Notes: generated by a model from the letters alone, not told the origin. Counted from the first letter of the stretch, positions 8,420-16,193 are shown. The stretch is DNA of 32,927 nucleotides from SFTH01 sp051878085 (GCA_051878085.1 JBJEJN010000183.1:1-32927); one strand, 5' to 3'. Made by a program: numbers and translations.

Positions 8420-9193
8420 TCAGAACGTCAGGTTACCCCGGACGGTCTCGTAGACCACGCCCACGAACTCCCGCATCAGGTAGTGCGGCAGGGAGAAGAG
8501 CGTGGTGGCCACGGGGATTCCGTGCACGTCCTCCCAGCCCTGGTTGCGGGCCAGCACCAGCGCGCGGAAGATGTGGAAGTTGTTGGTGACGAGGCCCACG
8601 CTTGCGCCCTTGGGGATCAGAGCGCGGCTGTTGCGCAGGTTCGCGGCGGTGTCGGTGGATTCCTCCTCCAGAATGAGCCGCGCGGAGTCGATTCCGGCGG
8701 CAAGCATGTTTTCGTACATGCACTGGGCCTCGGAGATCTCCTCGTCGCTGCCCTGACCGCCGGAGAGCACGGCGATGGTCTGCGGATTGTCCTGCAGGTA
8801 CTCCACGCCCACCTGAATTCGGTTGCGCAGACTGCCGCTGGGCTCCCTTCCGTTCACCCGCGCGCCCAGCACCACGATGTAGTCCAGGCCCGGTTCAGCT
8901 TCCATCATGCCGCCGCAGAGAATCACGCCCTCCACGGTGAGAAAAAACGCCAGCGTCAGGCAGAACAGCACGCGCAGCGCGCGCAGGAGCTTCCGATGGG
9001 CGGGGTATCTGCCGCTTTTCTCCACATGCCGCCAGTAGAGGTAGCGCGCGATGCATAAGACCCCGCCGAGCAACCACAGGTATTGCAGCGACTGTCCGAA
9101 GCGCACAAAGATGCCCAGCGCGAGGTAGTAGGCGATCATGGCGATTCCAAGGAGCAAGATCAGGCGGTTGACGATTCGTCCGGCACGACTCAT
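8420..9193 (-). CDS. DUF218 (YdcF/SanA-like) membrane protein
   Basis: A 257-residue envelope protein. Three hydrophobic segments (about 9-31, 35-54, 73-95) precede a DUF218 domain (about 103-250) with the family landmarks VVLGA (107-111), SGGQG (144-148), the acidic stretch EEESTDTAANLRNS (177-190) and VTNNFHIFR (202-210). DUF218 proteins such as SanA and ElyC are linked to cell-envelope integrity; the biochemical activity is not established. I place the start at the ATG at 9193. The frame runs back to 9274, but those extra codons would read through the palindromic repeat at 9227-9255. An AAAGGA lies about 12 bases upstream, a rather long spacing. It is downstream of the sugar kinase on the same strand. 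Confidence 0.85.
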   Translation of the reverse strand: MSRAGRIVNRLILLLGIAMIAYYLALGIFVRFGQSLQYLWLLGGVLCIARYLYWRHVEKSGRYPAHRKLLRALRVLFCLTLAFFLTVEGVILCGGMMEAEPGLDYIVVLGARVNGREPSGSLRNRIQVGVEYLQDNPQTIAVLSGGQGSDEEISEAQCMYENMLAAGIDSARLILEEESTDTAANLRNSRALIPKGASVGLVTNNFHIFRALVLARNQGWEDVHGIPVATTLFSLPHYLMREFVGVVYETVRGNLTF

Positions 9194-9226
9194 GGAGCTT
9201 TTGTATCCTTTCCCATTCAAAAGTAG

Positions 9227-9255
9227 GGGGAACCTGCCGCAAGGGCAGGTTCCCC
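9227..9255. repeat. GGGGAACC-type palindromic hairpin (copy 1)
   Basis: Perfect 12-bp stem, GGGGAACCTGCC with GGCAGGTTCCCC, around GCAAG. It lies between the kinase stop and the DUF218 start on the minus strand. The same palindrome with a T-A pair exchanged for G-C recurs at 15964-15998 and 16194-16227. It may act as a weak terminator; there is no clean T-run here. Confidence 0.75.
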
Positions 9256-9306
9256 TCCTGTTATTTTGACGCATTTTGCGCCGGGTTGGTTCCAGATTTC
9301 GGAAGA

Positions 9307-10884
9307 TTACTTCAGCGTCTCCACGGCGGCGCGCTCAGCGGGCAGCATGGCCACGTAGCGCTCCATGTACTTCGCGAAGCCCTCCACGTCCACAGGATCC
9401 GGCTCCAGCGTGACGCTCTTCATGCCCGCGAACACCTTGTCGGCGAGGTAGGCCTCCAGGGTCTCGCCCTCGGCCTTCTTCACCATGTAGGAAGCCAGCA
9501 GCGCGATGCCCCATGCGCCGCCCTCGCCTGCGGTCTCCATCACGGACACCGGCGCGTTGAACACGGCGGCGGTCAGCTTCTGGCCGACGTCCTTGGTCTT
9601 GTACAGGCCGCCGTGGCCCAGCATGCGGTCCACCTTCACGCCCTCGGCATCCAGGATGTTCTGGCCCAGCTTGATCGCGCCCAGTGCGGAGAACACGATG
9701 GCGCGGGCGAAGTTGCCCAGGGTGAAGTTCGCGTCGGGAGTGCGCACCATCAGCGGACGGCCCTCCTCGAAGCCGGTGATGTGCTCGCCGGAGAAGTAGC
9801 CGTAGGTCATGATGCCGCCGCAGTCGGGATCGGCGGTCAGCGCGCCGTTCAGGATCGCACCGTAGAGGGTGTTGCCGTCGATGTTCGCGCCGATGGCCTT
9901 GGCGAACTCATTGAAGATGCCGGCCCAGGCGTTCAGATCGGAGGTGCAGTTGTTGCAGTGCACCATGGCCACCAGACTGCCGGAGGGCGTGGTCACCAGG
10001 TCGATCTCCGGGTGCACGTCCTTCAGCGGCTGCTCCAGGACGACCATGGAGAACACGGAGGTGCCTGCGGAGATGTTGCCGGTGCGCTGGGCAACGGAGT
10101 TGGTGGCGGTCATGCCGGTTCCGGCGTCGCCCTCGGGCGGGCACATGGGGATGCCGGCCTCCAGATCGCCCGCAGGATCCAGCAGCTTCGCGCCCTCGGC
10201 GGTCAGCACGCCTGCATCATCGCCCGCGCACAGCACCTTGGGCATGATGTCCTTCAGCTTCCAGGGATAGCCCTTGGGGTCGACCAGCGCATCGAACTTC
10301 CCGATCATCTCGGGAATGAAATCCTTGGTCGCGGGGTCGATGGGGAACATACCGGAGGCGTCGCCTACGCCCAGCACCTTGCGGCCGGTGAGCATCCAGT
10401 GGATGTAGCCCGCCAGCGTGGTGAAGTAGGTCACGTCCTTCACGTGCTCCTCGCCGTTGAGAATCGCCTGATACAGGTGGGAGATGCTCCAGCGCTGGGG
10501 AATGTTGTAGTGGAACAGCTCGGTCAGCTTCGCCGCCGCCTCGCCGGTGATGGTGTTGCGCCAGGTGCGGAAGGGCACCAGCAGCTTGTCATCCTTGTCA
10601 AAGGCCATGTAGCCGTGCATCATCGCGCTGAAGCCGATGGCGGCAACCTTGGTAAGCGTCACGCCGCACTTCTCCTGCACGTCCTTCTTCAGCTTGGCAT
10701 AGCAATCCTGCAGGCCGGCCCAGATGGCGTCCAGGCTGTAGGTCCACACGCCGTCCACCAGCTGATTTTCCCAGCCGTGGGAGCCGGAAGCCACCGGCAC
10801 ATGGTTTTCGTCGATCAGAACGGCCTTGATGTTGGTGGAACCCAACTCAATGCCGATGACTGCCTTTTCCAGATTCAGAGCCAT
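9307..10884 (-). CDS. FGGY-family carbohydrate kinase (xylulokinase-like)
   Basis: A 525-residue ATP-dependent sugar kinase with two actin-like domains. The N-terminal phosphate-binding motif is GIELGSTNIKAVLID (about 11-25). The catalytic aspartate is expected at D253 in EGDAGTGM, followed by the second phosphate loop GNISAGTS (269-276). GHGG and GEGGAWG, typical of the ATP-binding half, lie further on. The frame begins at 10893, but that ATG touches the ribosome site; GGGAGG is 9 bases before the ATG at 10884, so I use that. A promoter (AAGACA, 17 bp, TATAAT) lies just upstream. The substrate could be xylulose, ribulose or another pentulose; sequence alone does not settle it and no isomerase adjoins the gene. 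Confidence 0.9.
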   Translation of the reverse strand: MALNLEKAVIGIELGSTNIKAVLIDENHVPVASGSHGWENQLVDGVWTYSLDAIWAGLQDCYAKLKKDVQEKCGVTLTKVAAIGFSAMMHGYMAFDKDDKLLVPFRTWRNTITGEAAAKLTELFHYNIPQRWSISHLYQAILNGEEHVKDVTYFTTLAGYIHWMLTGRKVLGVGDASGMFPIDPATKDFIPEMIGKFDALVDPKGYPWKLKDIMPKVLCAGDDAGVLTAEGAKLLDPAGDLEAGIPMCPPEGDAGTGMTATNSVAQRTGNISAGTSVFSMVVLEQPLKDVHPEIDLVTTPSGSLVAMVHCNNCTSDLNAWAGIFNEFAKAIGANIDGNTLYGAILNGALTADPDCGGIMTYGYFSGEHITGFEEGRPLMVRTPDANFTLGNFARAIVFSALGAIKLGQNILDAEGVKVDRMLGHGGLYKTKDVGQKLTAAVFNAPVSVMETAGEGGAWGIALLASYMVKKAEGETLEAYLADKVFAGMKSVTLEPDPVDVEGFAKYMERYVAMLPAERAAVETLK

Positions 10885-10932
10885 AAAAATCATCCTCCCG
10901 TTTGAAGCATGGTTTGCAAAGTTGCTGGCATA

Positions 10933-10961
10933 ATTATAACATACAACGCCGCATTTGTCTT
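10933..10961 (-). promoter_or_regulatory. Sigma-A promoter of the FGGY kinase gene
   Basis: Reading the minus strand: AAGACA (10961-10956), a 17-bp spacer and a consensus TATAAT (10938-10933), about 50 bases before the start. It begins inside the gap after the DUF3786 gene, so the kinase need not depend on read-through. Confidence 0.65.
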
Positions 10962-10968
10962 GCCCATG

Positions 10969-11586
10969 TTAAAGATTTTTTTCGATTTCCGCAATCTTTG
11001 TCCAGATGCGCTCCAGGAAGCCGCCCATCACGTAGAACAGCGTCTCGAAGCGCAGATAGGAGAGCGCGTTGTCATCCCAGAGGAAACGCACCGACGGCGG
11101 AAACTCTTCGTCGCCCTCCCAGAACTGGAACACCGCGTAGAAGCCGGGGAAAACCTCGAAGGTACAGGCGGCGTCGCCCTGGGGAAAGGGCGCAAGGGCG
11201 AGCTCCTGCAGCGCTTCCTTGAGCGCCGGGATGTGATCCTGCATGCGGATGGCCTGACGCTTATGCAGATCGGCGGCGTTGGGACTGCTCTGCCCGGCGT
11301 GCTTCAGCGCGTTGACCGCCCGCCAGCGCCCGCTCATGCCGGGAAGCAGGTTGTCCCGGCAGAGGTAGTCAAAGATGGTGAGCGCGGCGTAGCAGTCCGC
11401 TGGCTTCTGCTCGTCCAGGTTCTCCACCGCCGCCGTACTCCGGTCAATGCGGTGGCGCTGGCCCAGGTAGCGTAGGTACAGATACTTTTCATCCGATTCC
11501 AGATGGTAGCGCCGGAGCATCTCCCCCTGATCCCAGTCGAGGAACAATTTCTGGCCCAGCGCAAGCATCTGATCGTAGTTGCTCAT
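10969..11586 (-). CDS. DUF3786 domain protein
   Basis: A 205-residue soluble protein matching the DUF3786 pattern as I remember it: an N-terminal helical region, a central LRYLGQ/DRSTA-type segment and a C-terminal beta-rich part ending in WDDNALSYLRFETLFYVMGGFLERI (described in part: residues about 170-200). Function unknown; relatives occur widely in anaerobic Clostridia. No signal peptide or transmembrane segment. The start is set at the ATG at 11586, 10 bases after a GGGGGG ribosome site; an in-frame ATG nine bases upstream is too close to that site. It lies downstream of the ABC operon on the same strand, with a terminator-bearing repeat between. Confidence 0.75.
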   Translation of the reverse strand: MSNYDQMLALGQKLFLDWDQGEMLRRYHLESDEKYLYLRYLGQRHRIDRSTAAVENLDEQKPADCYAALTIFDYLCRDNLLPGMSGRWRAVNALKHAGQSSPNAADLHKRQAIRMQDHIPALKEALQELALAPFPQGDAACTFEVFPGFYAVFQFWEGDEEFPPSVRFLWDDNALSYLRFETLFYVMGGFLERIWTKIAEIEKNL

Positions 11587-11611
11587 GCGTTTCATTCCCC
11601 CCCTGCACGTG

Positions 11612-11654
11612 AAAAAGGGCCGTCTCAAAACAATTCGTCGTATTGAGACAGCCC
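11612..11654 (-). terminator. Minus-strand terminator of the ABC transporter operon
   Basis: On the minus strand GGGGCTGTCTCAA pairs with TTGAGACGGCCC and is followed by TTTTTC (plus-strand A-run at 11612-11616). It is formed by the left end of the repeat element and lies about 100 bases past the ATPase stop. Confidence 0.8.
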
Positions 11655-11741
11655 CACAATGCTTGCGGCGGGGTGATGGCACCCCGTCCTACATCTGTTG
11701 GAGGATTGTCCCAAAGCACTTACTCGTTTTGAGACAGTCCC
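11612..11741. repeat. MITE-like element with GTCTCAAAAC inverted ends
   Basis: About 130 bases bounded by GTCTCAAAAC (11622-11631) and its inverse GTTTTGAGAC (11726-11735). Inside are a left hairpin (GTCTCAA with TTGAGAC), a central hairpin CGGGGTG-ATGG-CACCCCG (11669-11686), and an imperfect right hairpin. A shorter relative lies at 27774-27848. No coding capacity. The layout resembles a non-autonomous transposable element; no target-site duplication was verified. Confidence 0.65.
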
Positions 11742-11752
11742 CTTCGGTGAGA

Positions 11753-12547
11753 TTAACCCAGCAGCGCGCGGTCGTTGACGAACTCGTCGCCGCTGGCCCG
11801 GGCAAACTGCTCCAGCAGCATCTCGACGGTGAGGTGCTTCTTCTGCTCGCCCTTGATGTCCAGGATCACGCGGCCCTCGTGCATCATGATGAGACGGTTG
11901 CCGTAGGCGATGGCGTCCTTCATGTTGTGGGTGACCATCATGGTCATCAGGTGGTTCTCCTCGACGATCTGCCGGGAGAGCTGGAGCACCTTTGCAGCCG
12001 TGCGGGGATCCAGCGCGGCGGTGTGCTCGTCCAGCAGCAGCAGCTTCGGCTTCTTCAGCGTGGCCATCAGCAGCGTGAGCGCCTGGCGCTGTCCGCCGGA
12101 GAGCAGGCCCACCTTGGTGGTCATGCGATCCTCCAGGCCCAGGCCCAGCGTCTTGAGCTTCTCGCGATAGCCCTCGCGCTCGGCCTTGGTGATGCCGGAT
12201 TTCAGCGTGCGCTTCTGGCCGCGACGCGCAGCAAGCGCAAGGTTCTCCTCGATCTGCATGGTGGCGGCAGTGCCGGTCATGGGATCCTGGAACACGCGGC
12301 CCAGCAGGTTCGCGCGGCGGTGCTCGGAGAGGTTGGTCACGTCCGTGCCGTCGATGATGATCCTGCCCTCGTCCACCGGCCACACGCCGGCGATGGCGTT
12401 CAGGATGGTGGACTTGCCCGCGCCGTTGCCGCCGATGACGGTCACGAAGTCGCCGTCCTCCAGGTGGAGGTTCACGCCGTTGAGCGCGACCTTCTCATTG
12501 ACGGTCTTGGCGTTGAAGGTCTTGCGGATGTCGATCAGGTCAAGCAT
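11753..12547 (-). CDS. ABC transporter ATP-binding protein (amino-acid uptake)
   Basis: A 264-residue ATPase energising the importer encoded by the two upstream genes. Walker A is GGNGAGKST (39-47), the signature is LSGGQ (149-153), Walker B is LLLLDE (169-174) and the H-loop is in MVTHNM. The ATG at 12547 lies inside the end of the permease gene (8-base overlap), so translation is probably coupled. The family pattern (ATPase with a BPD_transp_2 permease and an ABC_sub_bind binding protein) is the one often annotated as TrpX-like aromatic amino-acid uptake. Expression is expected under the T-box at 14525-14849. Confidence 0.93.
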   Translation of the reverse strand: MLDLIDIRKTFNAKTVNEKVALNGVNLHLEDGDFVTVIGGNGAGKSTILNAIAGVWPVDEGRIIIDGTDVTNLSEHRRANLLGRVFQDPMTGTAATMQIEENLALAARRGQKRTLKSGITKAEREGYREKLKTLGLGLEDRMTTKVGLLSGGQRQALTLLMATLKKPKLLLLDEHTAALDPRTAAKVLQLSRQIVEENHLMTMMVTHNMKDAIAYGNRLIMMHEGRVILDIKGEQKKHLTVEMLLEQFARASGDEFVNDRALLG

Positions 12548-13454
12548 GCTTGCGGCCTCCCTTCATGCGGATCTTGCCCTTCCAGTAGGGGATCGCCAGG
12601 AACAGAGCGACGATCAGCGCGGAGAGGAGCTTGAGCAGGTTCGTGTTGAGGCCCAGCCACAGCACGATCTGGATGACGATGTAGTAGATCACCGCGCCCA
12701 GCGCCACGGCGAAGAGCTTCAGCGCGAAGTTGCGGAAGAGCTTTCCGAAGATGACGTCGCTGATGATGACCGCTGCCAGGCCGATGACGATGGCGCCGCG
12801 GCCCATGTTCACGTCCACGAAGCCCTGATAGTGGGAGTACATGGCGGAGGCCAGCGCCACGATGCCGTTGGCGATCATCAGGCCCAGGATCTTGCAGAAG
12901 TTGGTGTTGATGCCCTGGGCGCGGGCCATGGCGGCGTTTGCGCCGGTGGCGCGCAGCGAGCAGCCCAGCTCGGTGCCGAAGAACCAGTACAGGATGCCGA
13001 TGAGCACCACGATCACGATGGCCGTGATGAGGATCGGGTTGCGCAGGGACAGCTCCTTGACGTAGCGGGAGCTGACGATCAGGTTGTACTTCGTCACGCT
13101 GACCGCCTGGTTAGCCTTGCCCTGCATGATGGTCAGGTTGATGGAGTACAGCGACAGCTGCGTCAGGATGCCGGCGAGGATGGGCGGAATGCCCATGGCC
13201 GTGTGGAACAGGCCCGTCGCCAGACCCGCAAGCATGCCCGCAATGATGGCGCAGAGCAGCGCGATCCAGACGTTCACACCCTGCATCATCAGCATGATGC
13301 ACACCGCGCCGCCCGTGGCCATCGTGCCGTCCACGGTCAGGTCGGAATAGTCAAGAACTTTATAGGTAATGAAAAGACCGATCGCCATGATGCCCCAGAT
13401 GAGTCCCTGCGCGATTGCGCCGGGCATGGCGTTGAGCAGTGTCGAAAAATTCAA
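12540..13454 (-). CDS. ABC transporter permease (BPD_transp_2 type)
   Basis: A 304-residue integral membrane protein with about eight hydrophobic helices, partner of the ATPase and binding protein. The conserved cytoplasmic coupling segment reads SLRATGANAAMARAQGIN, as in branched-chain-type permeases. The frame opens at 13469, but GGGGGAA (13462-13468 on the plus-strand coordinates) sits about 7 bases before an in-frame TTG at 13454. I therefore take TTG as the start, giving a protein beginning MNFSTLLNAMPG. A 15-bp hairpin lies between this gene and the binding-protein gene upstream. Confidence 0.92.
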   Translation of the reverse strand: MNFSTLLNAMPGAIAQGLIWGIMAIGLFITYKVLDYSDLTVDGTMATGGAVCIMLMMQGVNVWIALLCAIIAGMLAGLATGLFHTAMGIPPILAGILTQLSLYSINLTIMQGKANQAVSVTKYNLIVSSRYVKELSLRNPILITAIVIVVLIGILYWFFGTELGCSLRATGANAAMARAQGINTNFCKILGLMIANGIVALASAMYSHYQGFVDVNMGRGAIVIGLAAVIISDVIFGKLFRNFALKLFAVALGAVIYYIVIQIVLWLGLNTNLLKLLSALIVALFLAIPYWKGKIRMKGGRKHA

Positions 13455-13480
13455 GATTACTTCCCCCAAGTCAAATTATG

Positions 13481-13516
13481 CGAAAAGAACAGTGGGGGTA
13501 ACCACTGTTCTTTTCG
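13481..13516 (-). terminator. Intercistronic stem-loop between binding-protein and permease genes
   Basis: Perfect 15-bp inverted repeat (13481-13495 with 13502-13516) around a 6-base loop, with a T-rich 3' arm on the minus strand. Its placement fits a partial terminator or RNA stabiliser that raises binding protein over permease and ATPase, a common device in ABC operons. Confidence 0.75.
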
Positions 13517-13529
13517 GGAACAGATCGAA

Positions 13530-14471
13530 TCAGCCGATGGCGACGTAGTCCTCGGGAACGGTCACGCCCAGGATCTCGCACAGCTCCGCGTTGTACTCCT
13601 TGGTGAACTGGGGAGCGTACTGGATGGGCATGGTGGAGACGTCCGCGCCGTTGACCAGAACTTCGTAGGCCATTTCGCCGGTGGCGTAGCCCAGGTCATA
13701 GTAGCTGATGGACAGAGTGGCAACGCCGCAGCCGGCGCAGATGCCTTCCTCGCCGGCGACAACCGGGATGCCCGCGGGCTCAACCACGTTGCGGATGGCT
13801 TCGGTGCAGGAGGCGGCGGTGTTGTCGGTGGGGATGTAGAGCACTTCGCTGGCGGCGCAGGCGTTGGTGACAACGGAGGCGACGTCGTTGGAGTCGGTGA
13901 AGGAGTACTCGGTGCAGTTGTAGCCCATCTCGGTCAGATAGCCCTTGATGACGGAGATCTGATAGACGGAGTTGGCCTCGGCGGAGCAGTAGATCAGGCC
14001 GATCTCCTTGGCGTCCGGGAACAGCTCCTGGATCATCGCGGCCTGGCCGTCCAGGGGAGCGAGGTCGGAGGTGCCGGAGATGTTGATGCCGGTGGTGCCA
14101 GCCCAGTCAGCGATGTCCAGCGCGGTGCCGTAGTCGGTAACGGAGGTGCCCAGGATCGGGATGTCGGCGGTGCCGGCCTGTGCAGCCTGCAGCGCGGGGG
14201 TGGCATTGGCCATGATCAGGTCCACTTCCTCAGCGATGAGGGAGTTGATGATGGTGATGCAGGTGGCGGAATCGCCGGAGGCGTTCTGCTCGTCGAAGGT
14301 GACGGAATCGCCCAGCTTCTCGGTCAGAGCATCGCGGAAGCCCTGGGTGGCGGCGTCCAGCGCGGGGTGCTGCACCAGCTGGCAGATGCCGACGGTGTAG
14401 GTCTCCTCTGCCATTGCCGGCAGAGCGAGCACGATCATCAGAGCAACCATGATGGCAAGAATCTTTTTCAT
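13530..14471 (-). CDS. ABC transporter substrate-binding protein (ABC_sub_bind / TrpX-like)
   Basis: A 313-residue exported solute receptor. The signal peptide is about residues 1-21 (positive MKK, hydrophobic core, cleavage after AMA before EE). There is no lipobox cysteine, unusual for a Gram-positive receptor, so anchoring must be otherwise. The mature part is a two-lobe periplasmic-binding fold of the ABC_sub_bind family (DUF534), whose members include TrpX-type aromatic amino-acid receptors. AGGAGG is 8 bases before the ATG. It is the first gene of the operon, directly below a T-box whose specifier reads UUC, so phenylalanine or a related aromatic acid is the likely ligand (inference). 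Confidence 0.92.
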   Translation of the reverse strand: MKKILAIMVALMIVLALPAMAEETYTVGICQLVQHPALDAATQGFRDALTEKLGDSVTFDEQNASGDSATCITIINSLIAEEVDLIMANATPALQAAQAGTADIPILGTSVTDYGTALDIADWAGTTGINISGTSDLAPLDGQAAMIQELFPDAKEIGLIYCSAEANSVYQISVIKGYLTEMGYNCTEYSFTDSNDVASVVTNACAASEVLYIPTDNTAASCTEAIRNVVEPAGIPVVAGEEGICAGCGVATLSISYYDLGYATGEMAYEVLVNGADVSTMPIQYAPQFTKEYNAELCEILGVTVPEDYVAIG

Positions 14472-14524
14472 GTTCAGTTCCTCCTAAATTTTTTTGTCTC
14501 CGAAGGAGAACGGGTTCCCCAGCG

Positions 14525-14849
14525 GAAACATTAACGCCCCCGGCATGCCTTCGCATGCAGAGGGCGTAAATCACGCGGTACCACCTCAGTTTGCCCGAAC
14601 CTCTCGGTTCAGGCCTCAGGGACAGCCTTCACTGTCGGCTCCTGTAACGGGAAGCCCCCGGCAGCGCCTACGCAGCGGTCCCTGCCGCCTTCAGCGCCCG
14701 GCTTCCGGGATGAATTCCCCCGTCTCGCGGATGCCTCCCTTCCAGCGCACTGGAGGCTCTCTGAAATCCGCGGCGCGACAGGCTACTTGTTCCCGGTCAT
14801 CGCCTTTTCGTTTTCCCGAAATCGTTTCGGGATAAACACTGTGATAATG
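14525..14849 (-). promoter_or_regulatory. T-box leader, predicted tRNA-Phe specific
   Basis: Minus-strand leader about 320 bases long. Stem I has the lower GATGA (14801-14797), CCGGG pairing with CCCGG, the loop-E AGTA (14787-14784) facing GAA, then the specifier TTC (14714-14712) followed by A. AGAGAGCC marks the distal part. The T-box bulge sequence GAGGTGGTACCGCG is at 14587-14574. The antiterminator can form by GAGG with CCTC. The competing terminator uses ACGCCC (14567-14562) with GGGCGT (14539-14534) plus an inner GCATGC pair, then TTAATGTTT. The UGGU in the bulge fits discriminator A73, as in tRNA-Phe; bacterial tRNA-Trp carries G73. Uncharged tRNA-Phe should let transcription into the ABC operon. 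Confidence 0.93.
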
Positions 14850-14854
14850 AGAAA

Positions 14855-14883
14855 ATTATAACCAGATTCCCGCCGTCTGTCAA
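14855..14883 (-). promoter_or_regulatory. Consensus sigma-A promoter of the T-box/ABC operon
   Basis: On the minus strand: TTGACA (14883-14878), a 17-bp spacer and TATAAT (14860-14855). Both hexamers are perfect. Transcription should start near 14848, immediately before the T-box stem I. Confidence 0.9.
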
Positions 14884-14949
14884 GTGGAAACGATGTTAAA
14901 ACCGCGTGAATCTGTGCATCCCGTCATTTTTTCGGCCGAGCTCCGGGAA

Positions 14950-14978
14950 TTGCAAAGCGGGCGCGAACGTGCTATACT
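14950..14978 (+). promoter_or_regulatory. Sigma-A promoter of the DUF89 gene
   Basis: TTGCAA (14950-14955), a 17-bp spacer and TATACT (14973-14978), divergent from the T-box promoter and about 80 bases before the DUF89 start. Confidence 0.75.
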
Positions 14979-15059
14979 GGTAGCGTCTGCGCCGGGAATA
15001 TTTCCGCGCAGAATGTGGGGATACAAACGAACTGCGGAGTTCCGCAGGAGAAGTGAGGT

Positions 15060-15956
15060 ATGCAAATGAAATTTCACGCCGAGTGCGCGGCCTGTCTGGT
15101 GGAGGCCAACCTGCGCAAGGCCGCGCCGGTTCAGGATCAGGCCCTGCGGGCGGAGTACATGCGCAAAATCTGCGAAATCATCGCCGGTGCGGACATGGAA
15201 AACGAGGCCCCGCCGCTGGTGGACGCGCGCATCATCCGTCTGAGAAAGGATCTGCTGGGCATCGAGGACGACTTCACCGCGATCAAGCACAGCTTCAACC
15301 AGCTGCTGCTGGGGCTGTGCGACAAGCTGCGCGCGCGCATTGACGGCGCGGAGGATTCGCTGTACGCGGCGCTCCAGCTCTCCATGGCCGGAAACTACAT
15401 CGACTTTGGCGTGCTGCGGGACGTGGATCCCGACGAGCTGCTGCGGCTGCTGGATGACGCGGCGGAAAAGCACGTGGATCGCGAGGAGTACGAGCAGCTT
15501 CGCGCGGACCTGGCCCGGCCCGGCGGCGAGCTGGTGTTCATCCACGACAACTGCGGCGAGATCGTGCTGGACAAGCTGCTGATCGAGACGATCAAGCGGC
15601 TGTACCCCCAGCAGGAGATCGTATCGCTGGTGCGCGGCACGCCGGTGCTCAACGACGCGACCCTGGAGGACGCGGTGGAGGCGGGCCTGCCCGAGGTGGC
15701 CGAGCTGATGGAGAACGGCCTGGAGTATGTGGCCGGAACCGACCTGAAGTGCGTGCCCGAGGCGGTGCGGGAGCGCATCGAGAATGCAAAGCTGCTGATC
15801 GCCAAGGGGCAGGGCAACTTCGAGACCCTCGCCGGCTGCGGCCTGAACGTGTACTATCTGTTCCTGAGCAAGTGCGCGGGCTACACCCAGTGGTACGGCT
15901 TCGAGCGCTTCAGCGGCGTTCTGGCCAACGACCGGCGCATGCGCTTCGGAAAGTGA
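15060..15956 (+). CDS. DUF89 family (ARMT1-like) metal-dependent phosphatase
   Basis: A 298-residue soluble protein of the DUF89/ARMT1 fold. Family features seen: an N-terminal C-x2-C (CAAC, residues 9-12) typical of the prokaryotic branch, GNYIDF (111-116), the metal-site FIHDNCGE (160-167, D163 and N164), GTPVLNDAT (193-201) and AKGQGNFE (248-255). Related DUF89 proteins act as metal-dependent damage-control phosphatases on reactive sugar or metabolite phosphates; the substrate here is unknown. AGGAG lies 9 bases before the ATG at 15060; an ATG two codons later is also possible. It is a single gene with its own promoter, followed by a hairpin. Confidence 0.88.
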   Translation: MQMKFHAECAACLVEANLRKAAPVQDQALRAEYMRKICEIIAGADMENEAPPLVDARIIRLRKDLLGIEDDFTAIKHSFNQLLLGLCDKLRARIDGAEDSLYAALQLSMAGNYIDFGVLRDVDPDELLRLLDDAAEKHVDREEYEQLRADLARPGGELVFIHDNCGEIVLDKLLIETIKRLYPQQEIVSLVRGTPVLNDATLEDAVEAGLPEVAELMENGLEYVAGTDLKCVPEAVRERIENAKLLIAKGQGNFETLAGCGLNVYYLFLSKCAGYTQWYGFERFSGVLANDRRMRFGK

Positions 15957-15963
15957 GGCAAAA

Positions 15964-15998
15964 TTTAGGGAACCTTCCGCATGGGAGGTTCCCCTAAA
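15964..15998. repeat. GGGGAACC-type palindromic hairpin (copy 2)
   Basis: TTTAGGG-AACCTTCC pairs with GGGAGGTTCCCCTAAA (one bulge, one wobble) around GCAT, 8 bases after the DUF89 stop. The A/T ends allow terminator function on either strand. Confidence 0.75.
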
Positions 15999-16000
15999 AA

Positions 16001-16186
16001 TGTTGACAAAGTCAACGATTTGCAGACGCTGAAAAAGCCTGCAAGACAAGGAAGCAAGGCTGCAAATAAGGGAGCTTACATGGACGTAAGTGACCGCAAT
16101 TTGCAGCCGTAGCTGACGCAGTAAGCAAAAATGCCAACCGATTCCATATGATCAGTTGGCATTTTTGCGTTTGCGGGCTTTGTCAG
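16001..16186. repeat. Structured intergenic element, MITE-like
   Basis: Gene-free 15957-16278 is almost entirely palindromes. This part contains GTTGAC-AAA-GTCAAC (16002-16016); a long stem GGCTGCAAAT (16058-16067) with ATTTGCAGCC (16099-16108) enclosing CTTAC-ATGGAC-GTAAG (16075-16090); and a perfect 14-bp hairpin GCAAAAATGCCAAC with its complement (16125-16138 and 16155-16168), whose A-run and T-run allow bidirectional termination. TGACAAAG (16004-16011) and CTTTGTCA (16178-16185) are inverted near the ends. No coding capacity. I do not recognise a named family. Confidence 0.65.
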
Positions 16187-16193
16187 TGGTCTG

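Noticed and set aside
14712..14714. Tryptophan (UGG) assignment for the T-box
   Set aside because: No UGG in the specifier position opposite AGTA; UUC followed by A is there, and the bulge base fits A73.
14494..14835. Plus-strand frame of about 113 codons through the T-box region
   Set aside because: It overlaps the antisense of a well-formed T-box leader and has no ribosome site.
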